From: Martensiomyces pterosporus
Taxonomy: Eukaryota > Kickxellomycota > Kickxellomycetes > Kickxellales > Kickxellaceae
NCBI GenBank assembly: GCA_025201845.1
Contig: MU603988.1
Location: 1 to 52,812 of the forward strand
Direction: 5' to 3'
Length of the DNA: 52,812 bases
In this document: piece by piece, positions 21,330-31,032 of the stretch
How the letters are laid out: the number at the start of each line of letters is the position of its first letter
How positions within the stretch are numbered: position 1 is the stretch's first letter
Translations under genes and position numbers: made by a program
Notes under the pieces: generated by a model
The model's input: only the letters and a program-made list of their open reading frames with translations
Told to the model about the DNA's origin: nothing
Database searches by the model: none

Positions 21330-22965
21330 AGACACGGCCGACGCCTCTGGCAAAGCCAAGCCCGTGGACATACCCGAGCCTTCTTCGGCAATAGGACAGC
21401 CGCTGCTTGCGATGAGCACGCCGCAGTCCTCGTCTTCCTCGGACTCGTCCCTTTCCGTGGTCTCTGACGACGCATTAGAGCAATTGAGCGCCAATGGCGG
21501 CATGGATGGCAGTAACAATGGGCCCCACCGCAATAGTGGTGGACACAATAAGACAGTGCACAGCGGTAGTGGACGCCACAACAAGTCCTTCTACGAGGCC
21601 ATCAAGTCATTCCGCGCCGGAGAGCCGCGGCTGGTCGAGACCCGGTCGTTCGCCAAGGGCAGACCCGAGCCCAAGCGGCTGCTCTTCATCGGCGACATCC
21701 ACGGCTGTCTGAAAGAATTCGACCGCCTACTGAAGAAAGCCGGATACAAGCCAGACGAGGACCAAATCATCCTTGTTGGAGACCTCGTGGCCAAGGGGCC
21801 CGACTCCATCGGCGTCATCCGACGCGCGCGGGAGCTAGATGCCTGGTGTGTGCGCGGCAACCATGACGACAGAGTCATTCGCTGGAGGGAGTTTCTAGAA
21901 GGGCCGGGCAAGGGTCTTTCGCACAACGAGCTCAGGGCGCTGGAGAAGTCCCGAGGCCTGCCCTATGCTGACTTCAAGCTTGGCAAGCCGCACTACCAGA
22001 TTGCGCGCAAGCTGTCGCCTGCTGACTTTGCCTTTGTCTCGTCGTTCCCGGCAATAATGGTCTTGCCACCGCCGTACAACGACTGGCTGGTGGTCCATGG
22101 CGGTCTGGACCCTTCCAAGCCCCTGTCTCGCCAGGATGCACACGACGTCATGAACATGCGTAACATCGATTCTACAGGCCCCATTAGCTCGCGCGACAAG
22201 GGCCTGGCGTGGTTCGAGCTGTGGTCGGCCAAGATGAAGATTCTCAGTCACCACCAATCGGACTCCCGCAGCGAGCACACCGACAGCACCTTAAATGGTG
22301 CCGATGGAAACGTCACTGGCAGCGGCGAGGAGGCGGATCGTGCCAGTGAGGCGGGCGACATCGACCACGTGCATTTTTCGAGAGTGGTATATGGACACGA
22401 CGCTGGACGCGACCTTCAGATGCACTCGTTTACAAAGGGTCTAGACACACGCTGCGTCTATGGCGGCAAGTTGACTGCGTTTATACTTCCAGGAGAGAGG
22501 CTCGTGTCTATCAACTGCCCCACTTACGAGGCGGCGGCTGTCAAGGACAACAGAAACAACAACGGCAACAGCCACCACCAGGCGCAAAGGAGACGTGCGA
22601 GCAACGACAACAGCGGCCAGCAGCAGCAGCAGCAGCAGCAACAGGGCCAAGCCAGCAACACAGGCATCCGCGGCAGGCGCAATTACAGGCGCAGAAACAA
22701 CAACAGCACACCGAAATATGGCACTGAGGCAAGCAGTAGTCAAAAGCCCGTATCGCACAGCTACTCTGGCGTAATTGGGCGGTACCTGCAGCTACGGCCT
22801 CAGCAAAAGCAGCAGCACCAGCAGGAGCAAGAGCGCAGCCAGCACGAAGCTGTGGACGACGAAGGAGGGGAGGCACCAAGTGCGGAGACAAAGAGCAGGG
22901 CAGCAGATGGCAGGCAGCCCAATCGGCGATCTAGGAATCGCAAGCGGGCAAACTCTGCATTCTGA
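21085..22965 (+). CDS. PPN2: Ppn2-like metallophosphoesterase with signal anchor
   Basis: 626 aa, single exon. Residues 11-30 are a hydrophobic anchor preceded by Arg, so this is a type II membrane protein. Poly-Gln and Ser-rich linkers follow. The calcineurin-like phosphoesterase core carries every metal motif: GDIHG (203-207), GDLVAKG (from 232), GNHDD (from 258), HGG (from 338) and GHD (from 437). This set with a signal anchor matches yeast Ppn2, a vacuolar endopolyphosphatase sorted through multivesicular bodies; related soluble enzymes cleave diadenosine tetraphosphate. The C-terminal 120 residues are Gln- and Arg-rich (QQQQQQQQGQ, RGRRNYRRRN), and the protein is about twice the length I recall for the yeast enzyme. 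The exact substrate is inferred. Confidence 0.8.
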
Positions 22966-23306
22966 CTCTGCCTTATAGCCGCACCCACATCCTTGCTTCA
23001 TCTGCGCTCTGTGCTACATTCCTTTTGCCAAATTTTGCATACCCGCTGCTGTAATATATACACATCCACTACGCTTTGCCATCTAAGCCTCAGGCTCCCC
23101 ACAGGCGTGGCTTTAATCAGCCCCATCATTGATTGGTTGATCGTCTGCGCCTCCTGTATTGAAAAAAAGCATACTTTGGCGAACAGCAAATTTTCACCCG
23201 CCCTCTTGCCTCTCCTTTCAATTCAGCAGACGCCTCTAGTATACGCACCGCATATTTTATCTTTCCCCGAATTTTGCTGCACACGGCGGGCTCCAAAACA
23301 GGAAAC
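22966..23306. other. Intergenic PPN2 3' end/NOP8 promoter
   Basis: 341 bp between two co-directional genes. Several AAATTTT-like A/T tracts (near 23030 and 23190) may be the RRPE-type element common before ribosome-biogenesis genes in fungi. No gene is seen. Confidence 0.35.
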
Positions 23307-24142
23307 ATGAGCGAGGCTGCAGTGGAAAAGCGCGTGTACATTGGTGGTCTTACCGAAGCAGTGACCGAAAACGACGTCCGCGGGCGGTTCAAACCCTTCG
23401 GCGAAGTGTCCTCTGTCGAGATGCCCAAGGCCGCCGACGGCCAAGGGTGCCGCGGCTTCGGCTACGTAAGCATCCTTATCAAGCCCTCGCAATGGCGTCG
23501 CTGCATGAGCGTCTACACGGGCGCCAAATGGAAGGGAGGCAAGCTAAGGATCGAGGAAGCCAAAGAGGACTATATGGTCAGGCTCAAGCGCGAGTGGACT
23601 GAGGCAACTACTGGCGAGCCGTCTGAGCAGAAAGACAGCAACGAGAAGGCAAAGAGGCAGAAGCGTAGCGGCGATTCCGACGGCAGCATGGCTGAGGATA
23701 TGTCGCTGATTACGGCCAAAAATATCGATAAATATAAGGGCTGGACTAAGGGAAGGTACGGTCGCCCGGTGCTCAAGTTCTCGATGAACAAGCTGGACGG
23801 ATCGTCATTCACCTATGACCCGGCAAAGTATAAGAATGGCTTTGAAAAGCTGTTTGGGTCTGTGCGGCCCAAGAACTGGGACCAGCTGGAGTGGGAGTAT
23901 AATGAGGAGCAGGCAGCGCAGGAGATCGAGATGGCACGCGTGCTGCCTCAGCAGGTCATAGAGATCACGGAGAGGACGGCTGAGCGTGTTGCCAGGCAGG
24001 AGAGGCTGGCTGCTGAGGCAAAGAGGGCGCAGGAGCGCATGGTGCAGAGCAACCGGCCGGCTCACCAAAAACAAGTTGCCGCCGAGAAGCGTAATAGCAG
24101 CGAGCTGGAACCCGAGGAGTCCGAGGAGTCCGAGAGCGCCAG

Positions 24143-24177
<35 letters not shown>

Positions 24178-25361
24178 GCGAGGGCGAGGGCGAGATCGAG
24201 ATGGTTGCAACGGATCTGTCAGCTAAAAGTGTGCTCAGTCCCGTATCGTTCGAGGACGACGAGACAGCCACCGCTGGCGGCGACCAGGAGTTTGTGCCCA
24301 ATGCCGAGCTCAGGGCCAAGCTGGCTAGTGGTGCCTTCGATTCTGATTCCGAAGAAGAAGAGAAGAGCGGACAAGCCAAGACACCCACAAAGAAGAGCTC
24401 AAAGGCACCTGTTGCAAAAACTGCTACGGCTGGTTCTGCTGAGATGACGCTGGACGAGATTGAGCTTGCCAAGGAGCGCCAGCGCACATCAAGCATCCTT
24501 TCGCAGCTCCTGTCATCCGCGCCGGCCGCAACAAAAAGGGCAGCGGCTGCTACCACTCTCAGCTTGCCAGACACTGACGTGACTGACGATACTACGAGTC
24601 CTCAGGATGGCTCCGGAAAGAAACCGAGCAAGAAACCAAGCAAAAAGGCTGAATCGGATAGCAGTGACAGCAGTAGCAGCGATGATGGCAGTAGCAGCGA
24701 TGGTAGCGACAACGGGTCTAGGTCTGGCTCTGGATCGGGTTCTGGCTCTGGATCAGGAAATGGATCTAGCGGCAACTCTGACGATGACGACGATGGCAGA
24801 AACGATGGCACTGACGATAGCAGCGGCAGCGACTCGGATTCAGACGAGGAGGAGGGCGGGGATGATGAGGATGAAGGTGCGATGGAGGTTGACAGCGAGC
24901 CAAAGAGCAGCAGCCTGAGCGGGCTGTTTGGAGGCTCCGGCTCGACTGGCAGCAGCACCGAACAAACAGGTGCTACTGGTGGTGGTAGTCTTTTTGGCGC
25001 CGCAGATGAGGGGTTCAGGTTCACGACGGCGCTTGGCTTGGAAGAGGATGAGCCGTCAGCGCAAATGGAGGCCATCGAGAGCGACGCGCCTGTCACTGGC
25101 GGCGGATCCACGTTTGCTGGACCAGCTGAGCGCAATCTGAATGCCAACAGGCTTCCAATGTTCTTTGCCGACGTCGATTCGCCGATGTTCAGCAAGCCCG
25201 AACCGGCGTTCCAGCGCCAAAAGACTGAGGAGGAGCTGGAGGAGGAGCTGGCAGAGAGGCGCAGCGAACTGACAAAGGAGTACAGGGCGCAGCACCGCTC
25301 GATCCTCAAAAAGTCGCAAAAGCTTCATCAGCGGCGAACCAAGGGCCCCTCTGCCAACTGA
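23307..25361 (+). CDS. NOP8: Nop8/NOL8-type nucleolar RRM protein
   Basis: 684 aa from the ATG at 23307, the start that places the RRM at residues about 9-90 (RVYIGGLTEAVTENDVRGRF and GCRGFGYVSI as RNP2 and RNP1). A Lys/Arg-rich helical region follows, then long acidic and Ser-rich disorder with a run of nine Asp codons and (SG)n repeats. A conserved-looking C-terminal end carries PMFFADVDSPMF and a coiled, basic helix. N-terminal RRM plus a long acidic middle plus a charged C-terminal helix is the layout of yeast Nop8 and human NOL8, which act in early 60S pre-ribosomes. The assignment rests on architecture more than on diagnostic residues. Confidence 0.65.
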
Positions 25362-25593
25362 AGGGCCAGTCCTTCGCAGACAGCAGTCTGATTTTCAGTT
25401 TTCAGCGGATTTCTTTTCGTCAAGCTCCTTTTCCTTTTTCTTTTTTTTCTCACGACCCAGCGCGATCCGCCTGGCAGCACTATTTGTGCCTTGTCGAGAC
25501 AGCGCCTGCCTTGTGCTTGCGATAGATAAGCGTGTGCACACGCAAAAAGATTACCGCCGTCAGCAAGCATGTGACCCGTGTGCCGAGCAACAG

Positions 25594-25594
<1 letters not shown>

Positions 25595-25626
<32 letters not shown>
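25595..25626 (+). repeat. (AGCC)8 microsatellite
   Basis: Eight perfect tandem AGCC units upstream of the first hydroxylase. The complementary (GGCT)4 run lies just downstream of the same gene at 27468-27483, so the gene is bracketed by inverted tetranucleotide repeats. Confidence 0.95.
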
Positions 25627-25796
25627 TGGATCAGGGACGTCTGGGGAGGTGCTTGCAAGGAGAGACTCGCGTGGCTTTTGGATATGGCAGAATGCAACGC
25701 CCCTCCTTGCGAGCAGCGTGGGAAAAGAGGCCTCGAAATGGCATTTTGGCATACAAACAGTGAAATGCCGCGCAGTTCAAACAAAGAGAGGCTGCA

Positions 25797-25802
25797 TATA
25801 AA
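25797..25802 (+). promoter_or_regulatory. TATA box of first hydroxylase
   Basis: TATAAA followed by a GC-containing stretch and a pyrimidine-rich leader, 161 bp before the ATG at 25963. TATA boxes in this window sit mainly before metabolic genes. Confidence 0.55.
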
Positions 25803-25962
25803 GCATGGCTGCTCCCCTCCGCACACCTGCTTTTCTTCCCCCCATCCCTCAGAAACTCTTTTGATTCTGCTCTCTCTGACTGCTGCAAGACACCCACGCC
25901 AGGACAACACACCCGCAAGCCTTACATCACCACAACCCACGAGAACCCAAACCGCGAAAAAA

Positions 25963-27330
25963 ATGATGCGTGTAACAGCAGCGCCGACGGCCTCCCACGA
26001 GCCAGGAACGCACTACGACGCCAGCAACCCGCGCGAGCAGCGCACCACCATCTTCTTCACCATCCACGACCAGGTCGGTGCCCTGGACGAGTGCCTTCGC
26101 GCGCTCAAGAAGGTCGACGTGTCCATGACCCGCATCGAGTCGAGGCCCAGCAAGTCGGTTGAGACCGGGTACGACTTCTTTGTCGACATCGAGGCCCGCT
26201 CGAAGGAGGTTGTGCAGCGCGTCATCGAGGAAATCAAGCGTGTGGAAATCGTCAAGGACGTCCGCGCAGTGACCAACCTTGACGCTTCCAAGAGCGATCC
26301 TCTTGCAGAGGGCGATAGCGAGACGGTCCCCTGGTTCCCACGCAAGATCTCCGACCTCGATACCTTTGCTGAGAAGGTGCTGGAGATGGGCGAGGAGCTC
26401 TCGTCCGACCACCCCGGCGCCAACGACCCCGTCTACCGCAGCCGTCGCCTGGAAATCGTCAACAAGGCCAAGGAATACCGTACCGGACAGCCCCTGCCCC
26501 GCATCGAGTACACGGAGCAGGAGAAGGAGACATGGAGGCAGGTGTACACGCGCCTGCGTGCAATGTACCCGAACTACGCGTGCCGCGAGTTCCTCCATGT
26601 GTTCCCATTGCTGGAGCAGAACTGCGGGTATGGACCCGACGAAATACCGCAGATTGACGACATCTCGCGGTTCCTGAAGGACTGCACGGGATTCACATTG
26701 CGCCCTGTCATGGGGCTGCTGACCCCACGCGACTTCCTCAACAGCCTTGCATTCCGCGTCTTCCACTCCACACAGTACATCCGGCACCACTCGGATCCTT
26801 ACTACACGCCGGAGCCCGACTGCTGCCACGAGCTGCTGGGCCACGTCCCGCTCTTTGCAGACCCGAACTTTGCAGAGCTCGCACAGGAGATTGGCCTGGC
26901 ATCGCTGGGTGCATCCGACGAGGACATTGAGAAGCTGGCGACCATTTTCTGGTTCACAGCAGAGTTTGGGCTCTGCAAGGAGGGCACTGAGACGCGTGCA
27001 TATGGCGCGGGCCTGCTGAGCTCGTTTGGTGAGCTTGAGTATGCACTGACCGAAAAGCCCGAGAGGCGGCCGTTCGACCCATCCATGACGGCCATTCAAA
27101 AGTACCCTATCACCGAGTACCAGCCAGTGTACTTTGTTGCCGACAGCTTCCGCGATGCGACAACCAAGCTGCGCGAGTTCAACTCGCTGATGCGCCGTCC
27201 GTTCCAGGTGCGCTACAACCCGTACACGCAGTCCGTCGAGGTCCTGGACACAAAGGAAAAGGTCCAGCATTTCGCACGGACTATCCGCAACGAGATGCAG
27301 CTCTTTACAAGCGCACTCGAGCAGCTGTGA
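25963..27330 (+). CDS. PAH: Phenylalanine-4-hydroxylase-like, with ACT domain
   Basis: 455 aa from the ATG at 25963, almost the length of human PAH (452). It is a biopterin-dependent non-haem iron hydroxylase of aromatic amino acids. An ACT domain lies at about 28-100, with the regulatory GAL and IESRPS motifs that bind phenylalanine in animal PAH. The catalytic domain (about 120-420) has iron ligands H289 and H294 (PEPDCCHELLGH) and E334 (WFTAEFGLC), spaced as in human H285/H290/E330. The C-terminal helix (YTQSVEVLDTKEKVQHFART...) matches the tetramerisation tail. Phe is the likeliest substrate because the ACT motifs and tail resemble PAH; Tyr is possible. Such genes are absent from most Dikarya but known in Mortierella. 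A shorter paralogue follows. Confidence 0.93.
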   Translation: MMRVTAAPTASHEPGTHYDASNPREQRTTIFFTIHDQVGALDECLRALKKVDVSMTRIESRPSKSVETGYDFFVDIEARSKEVVQRVIEEIKRVEIVKDVRAVTNLDASKSDPLAEGDSETVPWFPRKISDLDTFAEKVLEMGEELSSDHPGANDPVYRSRRLEIVNKAKEYRTGQPLPRIEYTEQEKETWRQVYTRLRAMYPNYACREFLHVFPLLEQNCGYGPDEIPQIDDISRFLKDCTGFTLRPVMGLLTPRDFLNSLAFRVFHSTQYIRHHSDPYYTPEPDCCHELLGHVPLFADPNFAELAQEIGLASLGASDEDIEKLATIFWFTAEFGLCKEGTETRAYGAGLLSSFGELEYALTEKPERRPFDPSMTAIQKYPITEYQPVYFVADSFRDATTKLREFNSLMRRPFQVRYNPYTQSVEVLDTKEKVQHFARTIRNEMQLFTSALEQL

Positions 27331-27467
27331 AGCACCGAGCACGCCAAGCCTGAAGACACCCGGCCTCCCCTCACGTATATATTTCTACACTATTTTGCTA
27401 GTGGTGTTTTCACAAGCCCCTTTGTCCCCATCTGCTGTCCAACTCAGCAACAGCTACAAGTGTAACT

Positions 27468-27483
27468 GGCTGGCTGGCTGGCT
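27468..27483 (+). repeat. (GGCT)4 microsatellite
   Basis: Four perfect GGCT units, the reverse complement of the (AGCC)8 array 1.8 kb upstream, lying 138 bp after the stop codon of the first hydroxylase. Confidence 0.9.
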
Positions 27484-27963
27484 GCGTAAACATCGCAGCC
27501 TTTGTGTAAGCTGACAGAGAACATGTGGGCTGTTGCGCAACTCTTGCGCCATGATACATAGATCTGGAATATGCTTTTCAGACATGTTGTGTATGCACTA
27601 GTCAGCAGAGATGTGGCATGCACATGTGCCAATTTTTCTCAAGTGTGCTTCGCTTGTTTCTTAGGCCAGTCAACAGCAGAGACGCACGAAAAAGTCAATG
27701 GAATGTGCGTCCTCTCCTTTTGGAGGGGCTGCACAGCAGCTCTGGCATGCACTCGAACAATGTGGCGCTCATGACCCATATACTCGCACAATCCAAGTTT
27801 TGTTGTACACATATTGTACCCAGTAGGCGTTCCCACAGGCTGTTGGGCAATGCAACAAGTGCAACACCTATTTATGTACCCCTCCATGGGAGTGCCTCCA
27901 AGAAGAAGCAGAAAGGCTAGGAAAGTGCCTGTGCCACTCTCGCAGCATGCTGAGCCAAGTGGC

Positions 27964-27971
27964 CATAAATA
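27964..27971 (+). promoter_or_regulatory. TATA-like element of second hydroxylase
   Basis: CATAAATA 126 bp before the ATG at 28097. Its placement resembles the TATA box of the first hydroxylase. Confidence 0.4.
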
Positions 27972-28096
27972 CAAAACACCAAGGGAAGGAACGTGCAATT
28001 GTTTCTGTTCCATCCACATCTCAGCATCTCATCTCAGGTTCTCCTTTCTCACCGCAGCTCCCAAACGGCAAGCACCTACATCCATCATATAACAAC

Positions 28097-29074
28097 ATGG
28101 TTGTTGCAATCATTGTCAATAACAACAACATCAGCATTGATGTGCCCTGGTTCCCCAAGAGCGCAGCTGAGCTGGACTCGCACGCCAAAACCACGCTCCA
28201 GTTCGGCCAAGAGCTATCATCCGAGTATCCAGGCGCCAACGACCCCGTATACCGTAGCAGACGCGAGGAAATAATCGCCAAGGCAAGCACCTACACCAGC
28301 GGCAACCCGCTCCCTCGAATTGAGTACACAAGTGGGGAAAAGGAGACGTGGAGGGCGCTGTACACGCGCATGAAGGACATGCAGGCCAAGTACGCCTGTC
28401 GCGAATACATCCGTGGATTTGCTCTCCTCGAGGAGCACTGCGGGTTCTCGCCTAACGACATCCCGCAGCTGGAGGACATATCGCAATTTTTGGTGGCGCA
28501 CACAGGCTTTCTGCTGCGTCCAGTGATGGGGTTGCTCACATCGCGCGACTTTCTCTACAGCCTGGCATTCCGCATTTTCAGCTCGACGCAGTACGTGCGC
28601 CACCACTCAGACATCTTCTTTACTCCAGAGCCCGACTGCTGCCACGACATTTTGGGCCACATGCCCATGCTCCTTGACCCCGACTTTGCTCAGCTGGCCC
28701 AGGACATTGGGCTGGCATCTCTGGGTGCTTCGGACGAAGACATCGAACGGCTTGCCAATATCTACTGGTATACAGTCGAGTTTGGCCTATGCAAAGAGGG
28801 CGAGGAGGTGAGGGCATATGGCGCAGGGCTGCTGAGCTCGTATGGCGAGCTGCAGAATGCGTTTTCTGATGTTTCTGAGAAGCGGCCCTTCAATCCCCTC
28901 GAGGCTGCGACTCTGGAGCACTCGATTGTGGACATTAACCAAATCTACTATATAGCGGAGAGCTTTAATGATGCGACGGACAGGCTGAAGGAGTTTGCGC
29001 TAAAGATCAATCGGCCGTTCAGCCTCACGTTCAGCCCGAAGCAGCGCGTGGTGGATGTCGCCATGAACAATTAG
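28097..29074 (+). CDS. Core-only aromatic amino acid hydroxylase paralogue
   Basis: 325 aa from the ATG at 28097. It aligns with residues about 110-420 of its upstream neighbour and keeps the iron triad (H183, H188 in PEPDCCHDILGH; E228 in WYTVEFGLC), LRPVMGLL and YGAGLLSS. It lacks the whole ACT domain and the last 35 residues that form the tetramerisation helix, so it resembles the monomeric core of bacterial PAH. Substitutions relative to the first copy include HELLGHVPLF to HDILGHMPML, next to the metal site, and SSFGELEYAL to SSYGELQNAF. The frame is open and all metal ligands are intact, so this is a functional-looking tandem duplicate rather than a pseudogene. Substrate (Phe, Tyr or Trp) cannot be read from the sequence. 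Confidence 0.9.
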   Translation: MVVAIIVNNNNISIDVPWFPKSAAELDSHAKTTLQFGQELSSEYPGANDPVYRSRREEIIAKASTYTSGNPLPRIEYTSGEKETWRALYTRMKDMQAKYACREYIRGFALLEEHCGFSPNDIPQLEDISQFLVAHTGFLLRPVMGLLTSRDFLYSLAFRIFSSTQYVRHHSDIFFTPEPDCCHDILGHMPMLLDPDFAQLAQDIGLASLGASDEDIERLANIYWYTVEFGLCKEGEEVRAYGAGLLSSYGELQNAFSDVSEKRPFNPLEAATLEHSIVDINQIYYIAESFNDATDRLKEFALKINRPFSLTFSPKQRVVDVAMNN

Positions 29075-29354
29075 TGGATCTGGCTTGGCTTGTTTTCAGC
29101 GTTTATTATCTTCAACCAAATGCGTGCTCCACTGCATCTGCTGTCCCATTCACATGCCGGGGTTGGCTATTTTAACTTATTCCTGGCCTGGCAGTCACAT
29201 TCTCGTTGATTGCCTGGGTAAAAAAGCACATGCCTCCTTTCTAGCCCACGATCGTCGCTAGTTTCGCAATGTGGATGAAATCAATTTTGCTGTGAATGAA
29301 GAGGAAAAGCAATTAGGGAAATAGAGGAACGCAGTGGGTGGGATGCATGGCCTT

Positions 29355-30281
29355 CTACTTGGCAATAGCTGCCTTGCGGGCACCGATAAGGAGCAGGAAC
29401 TTGATGGTGTACGAGAACAGGGCCTCCTTCGACATGAACAGGAACGACGCGGTGAGGACGGACTGGAGGAGCTTGCTCTCAATGCCCTTGTACAGACCAG
29501 CAACACCCTCCTGGGCAATGACCTTGCGAAGACCATCCATGAGGGACGAGTAGCGCTCGTTCTCGTTCTTCGACTGCTTAAGCTGCATGCGCGACTTGAC
29601 CAGAATGTAAGGATAGGTGACGCTGGTGGCGGCAAGCTTGGAGAGAGCTCCAAGGACAAAGAAGTCAAGGGATCCGAGCTTGCGGAGCCTCTCGACCTTG
29701 TTTTTCAGCTGCTCAAACACGGTGTACTGGATAATCGGGTTGATGACCAGAATAAGCGCCGGAATGATTCCCTGCCACAGGGACAGAACACCGTCCTCGC
29801 GAATGATCTCGGCGAAGGTGCCCAGGGTAGTGGGCTCCTCGACCTTCTTGCCGTCCTCAAGGGCACCCTGCTTCTTCTGCTTGACGGTGAGGCGGGTGTT
29901 GACCACCCAGATGGGGTTGGTGATGATGCAGGTCATGGCGCCGGCAACGGCTCCTGAGATCATGCTCTCCACTGTGGTCATGTTCTTGTGCTTGGACGCG
30001 CGCTCGAATGTACCCTTGACGGCCTCGAAGAAGTAGTAGTAGACGCCGTTGGTAAGGGCAGCGCCGAAGATGGCAGACTCGAGGCCAGAGAACAGACCCG
30101 CGATGCCTTCCTGGGCCAGGATCTTGTGCAGAGCATCCATGTTGCCGGTGTACGCAGCAGCATCCTTGTTGTTGCGCTGGACCTGCAGGCGGGTGCCGAC
30201 TGTGATCAGAGGGTACGTGACAGCCATGGAGATGATGCCTCCGCCGGCGCCAGAGAGTGCGTGAGCGACGTTGTCGGACAT
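29355..30281 (-). CDS. ANT1: Peroxisomal adenine nucleotide carrier (Ant1/PMP47)
   Basis: 308 aa from the ATG at 30281. It is a mitochondrial-carrier-family protein with three repeats. The signature motifs are the atypical ones of the peroxisomal subgroup: YPLITVGTRLQVQ, NPIWVVNTRLTV and YPYILVKSRMQL, without the usual PxD/ExxK. The start phrase NVAHALSGAGGGIISMAVTY resembles PMP47/SLC25A17. Family role: exchange of cytosolic ATP for peroxisomal AMP to feed acyl-CoA activation before beta-oxidation. The extension upstream of the ATG is not carrier-like. Divergent from bL19m, with a minus-strand TATA box at 30407-30412. Confidence 0.85.
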   Translation of the reverse strand: MSDNVAHALSGAGGGIISMAVTYPLITVGTRLQVQRNNKDAAAYTGNMDALHKILAQEGIAGLFSGLESAIFGAALTNGVYYYFFEAVKGTFERASKHKNMTTVESMISGAVAGAMTCIITNPIWVVNTRLTVKQKKQGALEDGKKVEEPTTLGTFAEIIREDGVLSLWQGIIPALILVINPIIQYTVFEQLKNKVERLRKLGSLDFFVLGALSKLAATSVTYPYILVKSRMQLKQSKNENERYSSLMDGLRKVIAQEGVAGLYKGIESKLLQSVLTASFLFMSKEALFSYTIKFLLLIGARKAAIAK

Positions 30282-31032
30282 TTTATATGCTACAAATGGG
30301 GTGAGGGCAATGAGCCTGATGTACACGGGAGCGAGTGGGAGAAGGAGTCTTGCAGAAAAAGCTATACGCAGATGCGCCTCGAGAAAAGGAGAGAGCAGAG
30401 CGTCTTTTTATAAAACAGACACAAGCGAGGGCAAAAAGGAAGTGTGGATATCCAATTGTTCCACGCAGGAGGGCGGCCATTCATGTGCTTCTTTTATAGC
30501 CACGCGCGCATGCCTGCTGCTCTTCACAAGGCAAGGGAGCGTGAAAGGGGCGAGACCGGGGCCAACGTGCGTCCAGAGAAAAGCCCCCTGCGAGGCTCCA
30601 TGCTTATCTCCGAGGGGCGCGCCGTCACAGATGCCTTCGCGGAACCGGGGCTGTGTGCTCGTCCGAGTCAGTCGGGTCCACAAACAGGGCGGAGAGTGGG
30701 ATTTGCGAGAGCGCTAAAGCCCACAGCCTCGCTCCCTCTAGTCTGCATCGCGCTGTGCCGGAATTGTGAGACCTGGTGCACGTGGTGCTGATGTTGATGC
30801 GCTGCTTGATTGCCGCTGATCCGGATCACCCCTGATGCCACTATCTCTGCTGGAGCGAAACCGCATATTCATTTTTTCTTGCACCTTGTGTCGTGAAAGC
30901 CGGGTGCAAATTGAGGCAGGACGCCCAGAGTGCATTTCCCCTCTTTCCTTCAGTCTGCCGCCCTGTCTTCTAATTACACCGAATCTCGGCTTGTGGGGCA
31001 AAATCCGATACACACACCCGTTCAAAGTGAGA
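30282..31032. promoter_or_regulatory. Divergent promoter ANT1/bL19m
   Basis: 751 bp between divergent start codons. It contains a minus-strand TATA box (30407-30412), a GCGGCCATT element near 30474-30482 and a CACGTG at 30779-30784 on the bL19m side. No gene is seen. Confidence 0.45.
30407..30412 (-). promoter_or_regulatory. TATA box of ANT1
   Basis: TATAAA on the minus strand (within TTTTATAAAAAG), 126 bp before the ANT1 ATG. Confidence 0.5.

Larger units (their letters stand above)
25362..25962. promoter_or_regulatory. Promoter region of the first aromatic amino acid hydroxylase
   Basis: 601 bp between NOP8 and the first hydroxylase. It contains an (AGCC)8 microsatellite, a TATA box 161 bp before the ATG and a pyrimidine/CA-rich leader. 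An open frame runs through it in phase with the hydroxylase, but its residues (QQQPASQPASQPA...) translate the repeat and are not family sequence. Confidence 0.5.
27331..28096. other. Spacer between the two hydroxylase genes
   Basis: 766 bp. It holds the (GGCT)4 run at 27468-27483, then AT-rich sequence, then the TATA-like element and leader of the second hydroxylase. I searched it for an ACT-domain exon and found no GAL or ESRP coding in any frame, so the second gene does not appear to be a spliced full-length enzyme. Confidence 0.5.

Noticed and set aside
25486..25962. N-terminal extension of the first hydroxylase in an open frame
   Set aside because: It translates the AGCC repeat and TATA/leader region; the ATG at 25963 gives the family length.
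25927..27342. 471-codon open frame antisense to the first hydroxylase
   Set aside because: No domain, and it mirrors the hydroxylase codons exactly; the sense protein is conserved throughout.
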